DNA of 64,000 nt from Cavenderia fasciculata (Eukaryota; Evosea; Eumycetozoa; Acytosteliales; Cavenderiaceae). A model generated the notes under the pieces. The model saw nothing but the letters and a program-made list of their open reading frames with translations, was not told the DNA's origin and did no database searches. The position numbers and the translations under genes were made by a program. Location: the NCBI RefSeq assembly GCF_000203815.1, contig NW_004457715.1:434001-498000 (forward strand), read 5' to 3'. Below, one piece after another: positions 35,998-48,595 of this stretch. How positions within the stretch are numbered: position 1 is the stretch's first letter; each line of letters starts with the position of its first letter.

Positions 35998-36270
35998 TTC
36001 TGTTATGAGGATATAGTTAGAATGTTGTAAAAGAAGGATACAAAGTTTATGTCTCTAAATACCTGTATATTATAAAGATTTATCACAAAGTGAAGAAAAA
36101 GGATACAAGATACGGACTGCTTTTAAAGCGGGGTATGTTTTGGTGAACAAAAAGAAAAAATGCTCGTGACTTTTTTTGAATTTTTTTTTGAATTTTTCTC
36201 GTATTGAAGAAAGTTCTCGTTTTTTTTTTTGTGAACATATTCTATTATTGTCAACTTTTAATAACTTTAT

Positions 36271-39200
36271 TTAGGTGATAACAGAAGTAAGTGGAGCATT
36301 GAATGTCGGTTGTGTTGGTAAAGAGACGTTGTTGATGGGTATAGTCACAGATTGAGGGTTTGTAACAACAGGGATTGAAGTTGTAGAAGTTGTCGTGGTT
36401 GTTGTTGTTGTTGGGAATAAATGATCAATATGATATGATAATTTCTGACAAAACATATAGAGAGGAGCCTGTGATGATTTTAAAGAGTTTGTAAAATCAA
36501 CCAAATCTGTAAGATTATTAATGGCCATCATCTTTTTGTTTTGCGATTCTCCAGTTGGTGGCTGTTGTTGTTGTTGTTGTTGTTCGGCATTGATAGAGGT
36601 TGGCATGGTTTTGTTCCAATATCTAACGGTTGCATTTTGGTAATCATACAACAATGGAAAATCGACATAGATCTCTTGTTGTTTGGAAAAGAATCTAACG
36701 ATCAACATTAATATTTGTCTGTCTTTTAGGTGAATCAGTGCTTCTCTGGGGTGCAAATTGGATGTATTCAAAAGTAATTCCATATTATACTTTGGTTTGT
36801 TATCTTCTGGTTCATTGATACCACTTCTTATAATTTTACACAACTCTATCCATACTTTTATGGGAAGTGTAAAGAAATTAACAAGAGATATAATGGTTTG
36901 CGTTCTGTATGAAAGTTGAGTATTCTTTTTGAAAAATATAGATAATGTATCCAGTTCAAACTTGCTTGGTGATGAATCTATTTAAACAAATTGTGTTAGA
37001 ATATAGTAGTAGTGTACTCGATTAAATGATCATAAACCCGAATTATTTATATTTACCTGGTCTAGTATTTGTAGCTTCCATATCTACTTGGATGTATTCC
37101 CTGACTTGTACAATGACCGATACATTCTCATTTACAAATTTTAATTGATTTGGTGCATATTGAGCATCTTTGTACTAAAAAAATAAAATTAATGTTAGTC
37201 ATCAATGTTGTTCAATCGCAAAGAATTAATAAAAAAACATACATGATTTTTAATAAGACTAGCAAAATTCTTTACAAGATAATGATAGTTTAAAAAGCAA
37301 AGTATGTTGTGTACGGTTGATTTGAGGGTTTTCAAAGGGACCAACCAAGAGGTACGTTGTCCCAATGGATTGTCCATTGATGGATGTCCAAGTCTTTGTT
37401 CCATAACTTGGTGGAGAGATGGTATTGGTGACAGTAGTTTCTTTTGTGTTTGCGATTGTTGTGAACTCAAGAGACTGGCCGTTGAGAAATAGGCATCTTC
37501 TACAATACAATGTTCTGTTGTCACTGCTCTAACATCAAGTGCGTGTCTAAAATAAAAAAAAAAAAAAAAAAAAGATGGTTAAAAAGGAAAGAGGAGAAAA
37601 AAAAAAGAATAATACCAATATACTTACTGGTTTCTATAAACCAATCTAATATGAGTACTGTTTCGAGGTATAATAACGGTCTCTAGTGGTGGGAAATAGG
37701 TGGTTGTGGATGGATATATGAGAGATTGTACGGCATATACCATTTCATTTGATATTGCAATCGAATTTAGAAAATTGAGGATAGAATTTGGTGTTTGATC
37801 ATTGATTTTGGTTGCCATTGTTGGTGGAGCAGAGGTGGTTGGTGTGGTATTTGAAGGTGAGGTGTTGGCGGTATTATTATTATTATTTGTCGTAGTAATA
37901 GTTGTTATTGTTGTATTGGTTGAAATGGTATTGTTATAATTTAGAATTCTCTCATAAAATGGAACCAAGGGATTAACAAATGGTTGGTATTCAATTGAAT
38001 AGTTTTTGCTTTGATTCACATAAATTCGAATGGTATGCTTTAAATCATTTGGTGTATTCTAATAAATCAATCAAAGATTAGTTATTTTGATCAAAAGATA
38101 TATATATATATATGTGTATATAAAATATTGACTTACAATATTTGTACAAGTTAATTTAAGTTCAAGGGGAGCTATGTGATCGATATGGAAGATTAAAGAT
38201 AATTTTGGTGTCGAGTTTAATTGTTTAATCATTTGCATACTGAGAGAAAGCATCTTGTTAACCGATTGAATGTCATTTTGGAATGAATTTAGCCAATTGT
38301 TGTTGGAAAACTATAAATAAATAAAAAATAGATTATTATTATTAGTATGGCAATCAGTAATATACAAGAAGTGATTGGTGGATATTTACTGTAGAGTAGG
38401 TAAAAGTCCACAAACCTGACAAGGAATGACTAATATGGTCATTTTGTACAAATGATGCTGGGTGACGTTGTTGTTGGGTGGTATTGGATTGGTCTACTTG
38501 ATCATTCATAAAAACAAGTGGTGATTTATCATAAAATGAAATTGTACAGTATTGTTGATGTGATTGATCACTGTCGTTGCCATAGAATGATAAATACATC
38601 TTGTTTGTTTGGATAACTGAATTGTTTGGTTGGTATAAAAAAGAAATAGTTTCGTGTTGCATTGATTCGGTAAGGGAGGAGGAAGAGGACGGTTGGGGAA
38701 TAATGGTATGGGCAATGTTTTCTTTTGACAAGAGTAGAGAGGCTTGTAATATTTTGATTTTCTTCTTGGCACTCTCTACCAATCTATAAAGTATGTTGTT
38801 GATTTGTTTTTGAAATTTAGTGTTTTGTTCAGTTGTGTTGGATGGTTGTTGTTGAATGAGACTGGTTAGTTCTTCGTCACTGTCCATTTTAAATATCGTA
38901 GGTTGTGACGAGTTGTTATTGTTGTTATTATTGAATAAAAAGATGGACGGCGTAAATACAGATGAAGAGTTGGTAGTTGTTGATGTATTTTGAATGGTAA
39001 CAAAGAGATAAAATATTTCGTTTTCATTTGAAAATCTAATGCAAATATATTGTCCATTTGATTCCAAAAGTGTTTGAATTAAAATATCATTTTGTATTGG
39101 TATCTTGTAAAAGCATTCCATTTCCATAAATACTGCAGCCTCTTCTATACATGATAATAATGACTTTATAGATTGGTTAATGATGTTAATGATATGATAT

Positions 39201-40657
39201 GATATGATATGATTTCTTTTTTTTTTTTTTTTTTGTAACATACTTTTAATCTAAAGAAATTAACAATTGATTTAATTTCCATATTATCATTGTTCAATCT
39301 GGTCTCTAGATTTAATAATAAATCTCTATTTTTCAAGGTAGAGTGATAAAGAGTATATTTCCCGTTTTGAAAGTTTACAGAAACGTCCAAATGGTTATTA
39401 CTTCCATATAGTTTAATGAAAAGGGTAGCTGCTAAACTTTCGTCATCTATCATTTGTTTTTGATCGGTCGACGAGACAACACTACTGTTTTCAAATCCAC
39501 ATGAACCAATTAATTTAATATCGTCAAAAGATTTTACTTGTTGTTTTAATCTTTCCTCATAGAGTATAACATTTAGTTTTTGTAATCTTAAATAACCATG
39601 TAATTCAATAGCGCTAAATAAAATATTTTCCAAATTTAATGATGCCTAAAAAAAACAATTTAAATAAATTTCTTTTCTCTTTTCTCTTTTTTTTTAATTG
39701 TACATACGACATTAAAAGTGTAGTTTGGGATATTTGGATGAGTTAGAGAGGGAACATGGGAAATAATTAATTTTTGAGTATCTGGGTCGATTGCAATCTT
39801 GATATAGATATTTGGTTTTTTGTGATCAAAAGTGTTTGCCAATTCCTCTGGTATCCAATAAAATACAGTGATCGATTGATCCTTGACATCTTTTCCAAAT
39901 ATGCATCTTGTACTATTCTTTAGGATTGTTTTTTTAAGATTTTCGCTTTGAGCACAAAGTATGCTCAGTTGCGATGATACGACGAGGTAGTGCAACATGT
40001 TGTGTAGTTCATAAAGTGGTTGATTACTAGTGACTATTCTCGCTTGTATTCTATCTTGAACTTGCTTCATTTTATCGTCATAAGCAACCTTGATGGGGCC
40101 TTCTCCCTCTCGATCTTTTTGAGAATAGATAAACAAGTTAAAGCTTAACAATATCCAATTAGATTTATCCGATCCACCGTCAATAGACAGAAAACATTCA
40201 TATTCATTTTCAACCTTTATATGAGCTTTTCCATCCTCTAAAAAAAGTTTGAAAATTAAAAAAAATTAATATAACTTTTATACTAATAATAATAATAATG
40301 TTATCATTTTATACATACCAACTTTAATTGGATCAAATTCTTTTGGAATATCAAGAGTAAATAGTTTGTATCTCAAGATACTGTTTAATTTTTCAATAGT
40401 CGATTGAATTTGAGCTGGTAGAGGTGGGGCAGGGGGTAGTACCCTTTTAATATTGGTTGGCATTCTCTGATAACTACCTGTTGTCAAGACATCAATAGCA
40501 GTAGGTACATCATATATTGGTGCTCTAGCATTGATCATTGCATCCTTTGTCATCATTAAATGATCTGCAGCATCTCTAAAATAATTATCCTCTTTGTTTA
40601 ACATTTCAATTATTTCCTAAATCAAAAAAAAAAAAAAAAAAAAAAAAAAGAGTTGTG

Positions 40658-40750
<93 letters not shown>

Positions 40751-41115
40751 TGCATTATTATTATGGTCAATATATTTGGATATACTAGACATACATTTGC
40801 TTTTGTTAGAGTAGAGACATGTTGTGACCATTTGAGTAGTACAAGTAGTTTTAGAAACTTTTCTCTTGTAGCATCTAAATAGTCAACCAATTGTTTCTTT
40901 CTCTCAATATCACTTTCTTTTGGTAGTCTCTCTGTCAACGACATTAGATTATTGTATGATTGTTCGACAAGTCTATGAATGACTACTGATAATGAAATGG
41001 TAGTGGTGTTGTTGGTTGTTGCTGCTGGCGTGGCAATAGGTAAGCCCGCTGTTGGAGAGGATGATGATCCTCCACTACCACCTGCAGCAGATGGCTGATG
41101 ATTATGATCGTTCAT
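36271..41115 (-). CDS. Mediator complex subunit 14
   Basis: Ten exons: 41115-40795, 40616-40319, 40237-39708, 39645-39244, 39163-38390, 38310-38137, 38058-37628, 37546-37243, 37174-37057, 36977-36271; 1352 residues. The N-terminus has the MED14 signature: SLSVVIHRLVEQSYNNLMSL, DIERKKQLVDYLDATREKFL, LKWSQHVSTLTKAN, then VPTAIDVLTTGSYQRMPTNI. The later part is weakly conserved and broken by Ser/Thr, Asn and Gln runs, as is usual for the family. MED14 is the scaffold joining Mediator head, middle and tail and so links activators to RNA polymerase II. Every exon join keeps frame. The first intron carries a 26-A run and a 93-base tetranucleotide microsatellite. The C-terminus ends SVIT; whether it covers the whole family length is unclear. 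Confidence 0.9.
40624..40750 (+). repeat. A26 run and (TCAA)n microsatellite in MED14 intron 1
   Basis: An A-run at about 40624-40649 is followed after eight bases by about 23 perfect copies of TCAA at 40658-40750. Both lie in the first MED14 intron, the A-run close to its acceptor on the gene strand as a T-tract. Perfect copies suggest recent slippage. Confidence 0.9.
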
Positions 41116-41556
41116 TTATATTCAATAACAAAAGAGAGATAGATAGATAGATAGAGAGTAAAATTGTAATATATGTATGAAACCTGCTATAAGTGTTAAA
41201 ATGCAATTGTGATCATCGTCATCAAAAAAAATAAATAAATATGTTTTATATTTTTTTTTTTTTTTTTTTTTAATTGTTAAAATTAGTCTCAGTAATGAGT
41301 ACTCATTCATTTTATCTTTATACACAATCCCAAAACATATATATATAAATAATCCTACCAAAAATTTTAATTTAAAAAAATAAATAAAAATAAAAAAAAA
41401 TAAAAAGAATCAAAAAAAAAAAAAACGAACGAGAATAACAAAAGAATTTCCTTCGTTTGTCTTCGGTTTACTAGTGATTATCACCTTATCTTTTTTTTTT
41501 TTATTCTATTCTATTCTTTATATATATTGATATAAAGCAATAACAAACATATAAAA
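41116..41556. other. Divergent promoter, MED14 and NMD3
   Basis: AT-rich, with GATA repeats near 41139, T/A runs near 41250 and 41400, and a T-run near 41491 before the NMD3 start. No coding frame is supported. Confidence 0.5.
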
Positions 41557-43237
41557 ATGCAATATATTCCAACACAAAAAGAATCGCACATGTATGTTTT
41601 TGATATTGTTAACATCATGTTTACCTTTTTATAAATATTGACAAATCTCTCTCTCTCTTACAATTTACTATTATTATTTAATTTCTTTCAGATTATGTTG
41701 TATATGTGGTGTTTTAATAGCAGCCAATCCATCAAATATGTGTGTGGATTGTATTAGAAGTCAAGTTGATATTACAGAAGGAATACCCAAACAATTGATG
41801 GTACAATGGTGTAGAGGATGTAATAGATATCTACAACCACCAAATCATTGGGCAGCATGTGAATTGGAGAGTAGAGAATTATTGACATTGTGTATCAAAC
41901 GTATCAAAGGTTTAACCAAAGTAAAGTTGGTTGATGCCGGTTGGGTATGGACTGAACCACATTCTAGACGTCTCAAAGTTAAATTGACCATTCAAAAGGA
42001 AGTTTTTGCATCTGCCATTCTTCAACAAGTATTTATCGTTGAATTTGTTGTCTCTGGTCAACAATGTACTAGTTGTCAACGTCTCGATGCCAAGGATACA
42101 TGGAATGCCGTCGTTCAACTCCGTCAAAAGGTAGATCACAAACGTACATTCCTTTTCCTCGAACAAGTCATCCTCAAACACAATGCTCATTCGCAAGCAC
42201 TAAACATCAAGGAACGTAGTGATGGTCTAGATTTCTATTTTGCCAACAAGAATCATGCATCTAAATTTGTAGAATTCATCTCTGCCATTGCACCTGTGCG
42301 TTCAAAAAAATCAGAGCAATTGATTTCTCACGATGAACAAAATAACACTGCCAATCACAAACACTCGAATTCCGTCGAAATCGTTCCACTCTGCAAAGAC
42401 GATCTAGTATGTTTGCCACCAAAATTAATGACATCGCTCGGTGGTATCGGTCCAATTGTACTAGTCACCAAGGTATCAAATGTAATCCACATTATCGATC
42501 CCAACTCGTTGCAAACAGCCGAAATCTCTTCCACTAGTTTCTGGAATACTCCATTCCGTGCCATCACTGGTTACAAGCAAATGATTGAATTCACCGTACT
42601 CGATGTCAGTCTTACAGGCGAGAGAAAAGGAAAGTTTGCTTTGGCCGATGTTCAATTGGTGCGTAGCTCTGATTTTGGTGTCAATGATAATACATTTTTC
42701 GTTCGTACACATTTGGGTCATCTATTTAATGCAGGTGATCTTGCACTTGGATACGATCTTTCAACTGCCATTTTCAACGACTCTGACATGGAAGCAATCG
42801 GAAAGCATCGTAGTGCAAACATTCCAGAGATTGTTTTGGTTAAAAAGACTTTCCCAGTGACCGATCTCAAACAACGCCATTGGACCATCAGAAACATGAA
42901 CAAGGAAGGTCAAGAAAACATCAGAAAGAACGACGTTGAAAAGGCTGAACGTGATCAACAAGACTTTGTCAGAGAAATTGAAGAAGATGCCGACATGCGT
43001 TCAAAGATCAACATTTACAAACAAGGAAACGCTGCAGAGATTCTCAAACAACGTATCAAACATAAAAAGGATTCCGGTTACGAAGATCATGAAATCAATG
43101 AAGTCACTTTGGAAGAACTTTTGGACGAGATGGATATCAACGATCAAGATTTTGGTGAAGCCGATGAAGATGATCAAGATTATGAAGACGATGAAGATTA
43201 TGATGATGATGATGAAGATGATGAAATGATGGAATAA
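41557..43237 (+). CDS. nmd3: 60S ribosome export adaptor NMD3
   Basis: Two exons, 41557-41591 and 41692-43237; 526 residues. The tiny first exon encodes MQYIPTQKESHI and joins in phase to LCCICGVLIAANPSNMCVDC. Zinc-binding pairs CCIC, CVDC and CRGC follow, then DITEGIPKQL, LQPPNHWAACELESRELL and WTEPHSRRLKVKLTIQKEV, all strongly conserved in NMD3. The family bridges nascent 60S subunits to the exportin CRM1. In yeast and animals the C-terminus carries nuclear export and import signals; here it ends in a long Asp/Glu tail after LEELLDEMDI, a plausible export signal. The gene is co-directional with CAP-H2, about 200 bases upstream. Confidence 0.95.
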
Positions 43238-43443
43238 AAAAATAAATAATAAATAAATATTCTTTATATACAAATATATATTGAGTTTTTAGGGGTGCTT
43301 GTTCGTTTTCTTTGGCGCCTTTTTTCATTTCAAAAAAAGTTTTTTTTTTTCTTGACCATATTTTGTTGTAGTGTTGGATAATTGATATAACATTAATATA
43401 TATAATAGAGAGAGAGAAAGAGAAAGAAAGATTGAGATGAATA

Positions 43444-46095
43444 ATGGTATCAACTAGTCAAAAAGATCAAGATTCATCAATGTCCCAATCAATAGTGGAA
43501 TTTGAATCAAAATATTCAAAACTTTTAACACCTTTAAAGTATGAAAGAATAGTATAGCAGCGCTTGTAGTAGTATTTGTTCAAAAATGTGTTATTAACCA
43601 TTGAAATCTTTTGTTTATTTAGAGAATTGGCAGATAATTGGAACATCGATATATCTGCAGAATTGGAAGATTATTTACAAGATTTGACATCGGTCACATT
43701 CACATTTGATGGTAGTGGAAAGAAGTTTAGTTTTGCAGAAGGTTAGTAGTAATAATAATAATAATAATAATAATGATGATTATGGTGGTTTTATTAACTT
43801 ATTATTCTTCTTTTTCTTTTTTTTACTACTACTACTACTATAGCTGCATTGGTAATTCAAGGATCTGCTGTTGTCTATAGTAAAAAAGTAGAATATTTGT
43901 ATAGTTTTATTTACCAAACTCTTGAACATTTACAATCAAAGAGAAAGAAACATAATTCCTCAATAGATAGTCAAGGAAATGATCGTGATACCAAAGTAAA
44001 AGATACAATACAATCTGATTTCTTTGAAGATCTAGAAGGTACCTTGGAGGAATCTGATAATATAGATCTCGATGACCAATTATCTTCTTCTTCGACGATT
44101 GCTATCACTGGTGCCGAAGATCAAGTTGACAATATGGCACAAGGTGACTACGATGATGACAACAACAACAACAACAACAAAAATAACAACAAAAACAAAG
44201 ACAGATCAGAAAGACGCAGAACTCTCAAAAATCAAAATTTTGATTATGACCATGCTCAACTAAACGCATATCACTCAATAATCATGAACGAAACACCATC
44301 AACCAATTCATCCAACTCGGCATCTGATAATATGGCCAAAGAAAGTAGTGTAGGTACGAGTAACCCAAATGACGCCACTACAAGCAAATCTACATTTATG
44401 ATGAACAAGAGCAGAGTAACAAAAGATGGAGCTCTCAGTCTTGGAGTAAGCTTGGGATCAGATTTGGATCATTTTGAATCTCTTGGTCAAATAACAGACA
44501 AAGTGGCAACTGGTTCAAAGAAGCAAAAATCGTCTGATGAGTCACTAGAAAATAATGGGATTGGTATTGCCCCAGATATTGAAAATGATTTCAACAACAA
44601 CAACAACATAGAAAATAATAGTGACAGTTTTCCAAATGATATCCCTAATGGAGGGGATGACCTAACGGACAATTTGGTGGTAGACACCCAAATTGTTGAA
44701 GAATCAGATGACGACAATGGTGATATTTATGGTAATGATGACTATGGTGGCCATGAAACAAGCGACGACCCCCCAAGTGATGTTGGAGAAGAAGAAAAGG
44801 CAAAAAACAACAAAAGACAGGAAAAAGAAAAGGAAATCGAGAAACTAAAATCAAAGATCAAAGCAATTGCAAATCCTTGGTTATTATTGGACCCACACGA
44901 AGAATCTACAGACGAAAAGCCATTTAAAAGAGGAAAGGCCTTCTCGCTCCCCGTTCACAGAAAAGGACCCAACCTATCCTCGAGCAAACAATCAGAAATC
45001 CAATTCAAGTCGGGAGATTTAATCATATTTCCAACAGAAACATTGGCACTGAGAGGGAACTTTTTCAAAGATTTATCCTATCTCTACCAAAAGAATATCA
45101 ATCAATCAAGAGGTGCTAGATTGGCTTTAATTCATCAAGTGGAACGAGCAAACAGGAAAACTCAAGACCAGGATCAATCTGCTAGCACCAATGTGACAGA
45201 ACCATCTGGTCATCATGATGATACTGGCTTGGTAGATGACTACCTCATTGATGAGGCAGAGGAAGAATACAATAACAATGATCATGGTGGAATCGATAGT
45301 GATTCTGATGATGGCGGCGGTGGACTGGATATAGCAGCAGGAGAGAATGGTTATGATGGGGATTCGGATTTGCCATCTTATGATTTCAGTAGAATTTCAA
45401 CTACAGGAGAGGATGATTTTGGCAATAGATATTACGATACAGACTACACTAGTAGCGGTAGTCCTGAAAAATCGTATGAAGAAATGTGCAAAGAGTATAT
45501 TGGAAGCTATTTGGATAGTGCAAAACAACTTTTACAAGAGACTGCACTCATGCAAAGATTAAATCAATGGAATAACAAAATCATCCCCCTTCTCGAAGAA
45601 CAATCGTCCCGTCCACCATTTGACATCCAATCATATAGCACTGGTATAGTGTCAAAGGCTTCATCCATTTTCAAAGATAAATGTCACATGGACCAAGAAG
45701 ACAAGCTGACAGACGCTACTATTGGCGAAAAAAACAAAGAATTGAAACAAGATTCCCTCATTTCCTTTAAAGAATTGGTTGGACAAGAATATTCTGGCTA
45801 TGAAATATGCAGAAAGTTTGCAAGTTGTTTGCAATTGGCAAATAGTGGAAATTTGGAAATCATTAGCAACAAAACAATGGACAATCTTTCCTTTCATCTT
45901 TTATCAAATACACCAAAACATGGACACGAAATTGGAGACTTTACAGATTATCAAGACGATGATGATTCAACTAAAAAAATCACAAAAAATAAGGAGTCAG
46001 AGTCAGAGAAAGAGTCAGATTCTGAATCAGACTATGAATCAAAACCAAAACCAAAACCTAAAAAGAAAAGGCAACCATTAAAAAAAAAGGACTAA
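43444..46095 (+). CDS. Condensin II subunit CAP-H2 (NCAPH2)
   Basis: Three exons: 43444-43538, 43623-43741, 43844-46095; 821 residues. The N-terminal kleisin block is clear: SKLLTPLKELADNWNIDISA, LEDYLQDL, and AALVIQGSAVVYSKKVEYLY, matching human CAP-H2. The middle is acidic and Asn-rich, with a short conserved island NPWLLLDPHE. The C-terminal region SYEEMCKEYIGSYLDSAKQ, RLNQWNNKIIPLLEEQSSRP and FDIQSY matches the winged-helix end that binds SMC4. CAP-H2 closes the condensin II ring and shapes mitotic and interphase chromosomes. A Lys/Pro-rich basic tail follows. It is one of two chromosome-architecture genes in the window. Confidence 0.92.
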
Positions 46096-46211
46096 TAAAA
46101 AACTTTATTGAAAAGGGTAGGAGAAAAATTCAAGTATTGATCTCTTACTCCAAATTTGTATATTTTTAAAAAAGGCTAGTTATGGTTTTAGTACATCCAT
46201 GAACAAAAAGT

Positions 46212-48195
46212 TTATGGTTTGAAACAAAGTGATCCGTAATGGAACTCTGAATAATGGGACAAGAGGAATACTTTTGTATTTTCAATCTTGGTGGGAATAA
46301 TTTCAATAAAGAAATGGCTTGTGCTCTCTACCGATGATATGATACTAATCTTTGCTTTGTAAATCTCTGCTGCTGCCAAAAGTGTCAAGTGATCACCCCA
46401 AATTCCATTCTTTGACATTTCATTACAATAATCTTCCCAGCTACCATTTACAAATTGACATAAAGTTGCTCCATTTGGCTAAAAATAAATAAATAATAAA
46501 GAAATAAATAAAGTTAATAAATAAATAAATCTCTGTTATTATTTATACATACAAAAGAAAAATCCTTATTTTTTCGGAGCCAATCGACTATAGTTTTTCT
46601 AACATCTTGACTATGGTTTAAATCATCAAAGATTTGGTCAGACAAGGCATGCATTTGACAATTTCCATCACCTGGAATTTCTTTACTGTTTTGAAGCTAA
46701 TAAATAAATAAAACTAATTGTTAGGCTTTTGTATTTTTGTTTGTTGTGATTAAATCTTACCATATAAAGGTCCAATCTTTCACTTAATCTTTGCTTGGCG
46801 ATTTCGGCCTCCTTTGATTCTTTTGGCTGAGTCATGCTTAGAAGGATAACAGAAGAGATGAGAAGTGAATCATTGTTCATATATTTGGGAGCGCAACCTT
46901 CAATAATTTGCTTTTGTTTAAATTCATTGTAAAGCGATTGGTTGTTTTCTTGTTGAACTTGTTGTTGTTTTTGTTTTTCTTGTTCCCGTCTAATTTCTTG
47001 TTCACTCAATCTTTTTTGTTCAGAATCAATAGATGACATTAGTTCCTTGTACCAACTTTTAGAGCTGTAGGGAGCAATATCTGGATCAGTTCTTACGAGA
47101 TTTGCTCTTTCAATACGATTGAATGCATCATTGATGAAAAGCTGAATCCAACTTTGTGCCTTTTCTTCAATACCAAGCAAACAACAAGTTTTTGCATAAA
47201 CAAACCAATACTCTATTGGAAAAAAAAAAAACATTAGTCTATCTATCTATCTAATATTATTTAAAATTATTATTCTTACCTGGATTATTAATAGGATCCT
47301 TTTCAAATTCCACAAGGTAAGATCTATTTGATTGGTTCAATAAATCGTTTAAAATTGAATAGATTTTCGGATCAAATGAATGATCGTTTTTAAAGTTGAA
47401 AAACTGAAGAGAATCGATTCTGTAGACGACTTGATGGTATTTAAAGAAAGAGTAGCAAAAAGAACCAAAAGAATATCGAAAGGTTGGGATGTTTGGGTTC
47501 TTTTGGACGAGAATTTGAAGGTTTTCATAGATTTTGTTGGAGTAATTTAACTTTTCTAGGTCGCTTGGTCCTTGAAGTGTCCAATGTCCACAGTGAAGAA
47601 GTGAGAATAGATAGCGTTGGTAGCTAAGAATTATATGAGGTTGAGCATCAGCATATGCAAGTGGTTGCGGTGATGAAATAAATATTGATCTTAATTGTTT
47701 GAGGCATTCCAACTCTTTTTTAAAATGAATTATTAATGGAATATCGAGTTGTTGGATGATGCTATTATTAATATTTGGTGGTTGCAATAGTTGTTGTTCC
47801 TGTTGTTGTTGTTTCAAAGCAAATGAAAGTTTTTCAATCATCAAGGCACAGACTGAAAGATAGATTGTGATTATCTTGGAAAATCTTTCTTGGTTGCAAT
47901 GTAAGCTCTTTGCGACAATAAGAGCTGCAATACCATCTATGTAGTATTGTAAAACATCGATACGAGTAGGATTGACAGGGATTGGTGGTGCCTTTTCCCT
48001 TGGAAGAATAAAAGGGATCAGACCCGATTGAATGTGCTGACCAAACTTTATATTGTAAACAGCCTTTTCATATTCTTTTGAGGTGGGCAATGATAAACTA
48101 TTAAAGTTTGATGCATTTTCACCGATATACAATTTCTTAAACGTTAGAAATCGATCATGTAACAATCCAATGTTTAAATCTAATTTATCATTCAT
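46212..48195 (-). CDS. OTU-type deubiquitinase with long N-terminal helical region
   Basis: Four exons: 48195-47280, 47212-46761, 46696-46553, 46478-46212; 592 residues. The OTU domain is at the C-terminus (about 457-592): [18 protein letters not shown] holds the catalytic Asp and Cys, [16 protein letters not shown] is the conserved middle, and [11 protein letters not shown] holds the catalytic His. All three expected residues are present, so the protease is probably active. The N-terminal 450 residues are predicted helical with a Gln run, a repeat-like block ([23 protein letters not shown]) and a coiled coil ([16 protein letters not shown]). I do not recognise this part; it may be a substrate or adaptor region. 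Stop codons of this gene and CAP-H2 are about 115 bases apart. Confidence 0.88.
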
Positions 48196-48595
48196 TGTTT
48201 GATAAAAATGAGAAAGAAGAGGAAGTGGAGGAGGAAGAGGAGGAAGAGGAGGAGGCTGGTTATTATTATTATTCTACTGTATTTTGATTATAATATTATA
48301 CTATAGAGATGTAAATGATGAGATGTTATTGCTGCTGATAGTTATTAAATACAAGTAATACAGATATATAGAGAGAGAGAGAAAAAAAGAGATAGATAGG
48401 TGTAAACTACTACTACTAGATAACAACAATAGTGTAATTTTTTTTTAATTAAAATAGAGAGAATTTTTTTTGAAAACTTTACCCCCACACAACCACTCTT
48501 GAAAAAATGGGACAATTTAAATTAAGAAAAAAGGAAATGTTTATTTTAATTTATTTATTTTATTTTTCGGGGGGGGGGGGGTTTTGTTGTTGTTG
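48196..48595. other. Intergenic with a G13 run
   Basis: Lies between the OTU start and the Ca2+ ATPase stop, both on the minus strand. Holds a GGA-rich stretch near 48225, GAGA and GATA short repeats near 48370-48400, and a run of 13 Gs at about 48569-48581, only 15 bases past the ATPase stop codon. On the ATPase transcript this is a C-run in the 3' UTR. Confidence 0.5.

Noticed and set aside
40655-40882. SINQ-repeat frame on the plus strand
   Set aside because: Reading of the (TCAA)n microsatellite in a MED14 intron.
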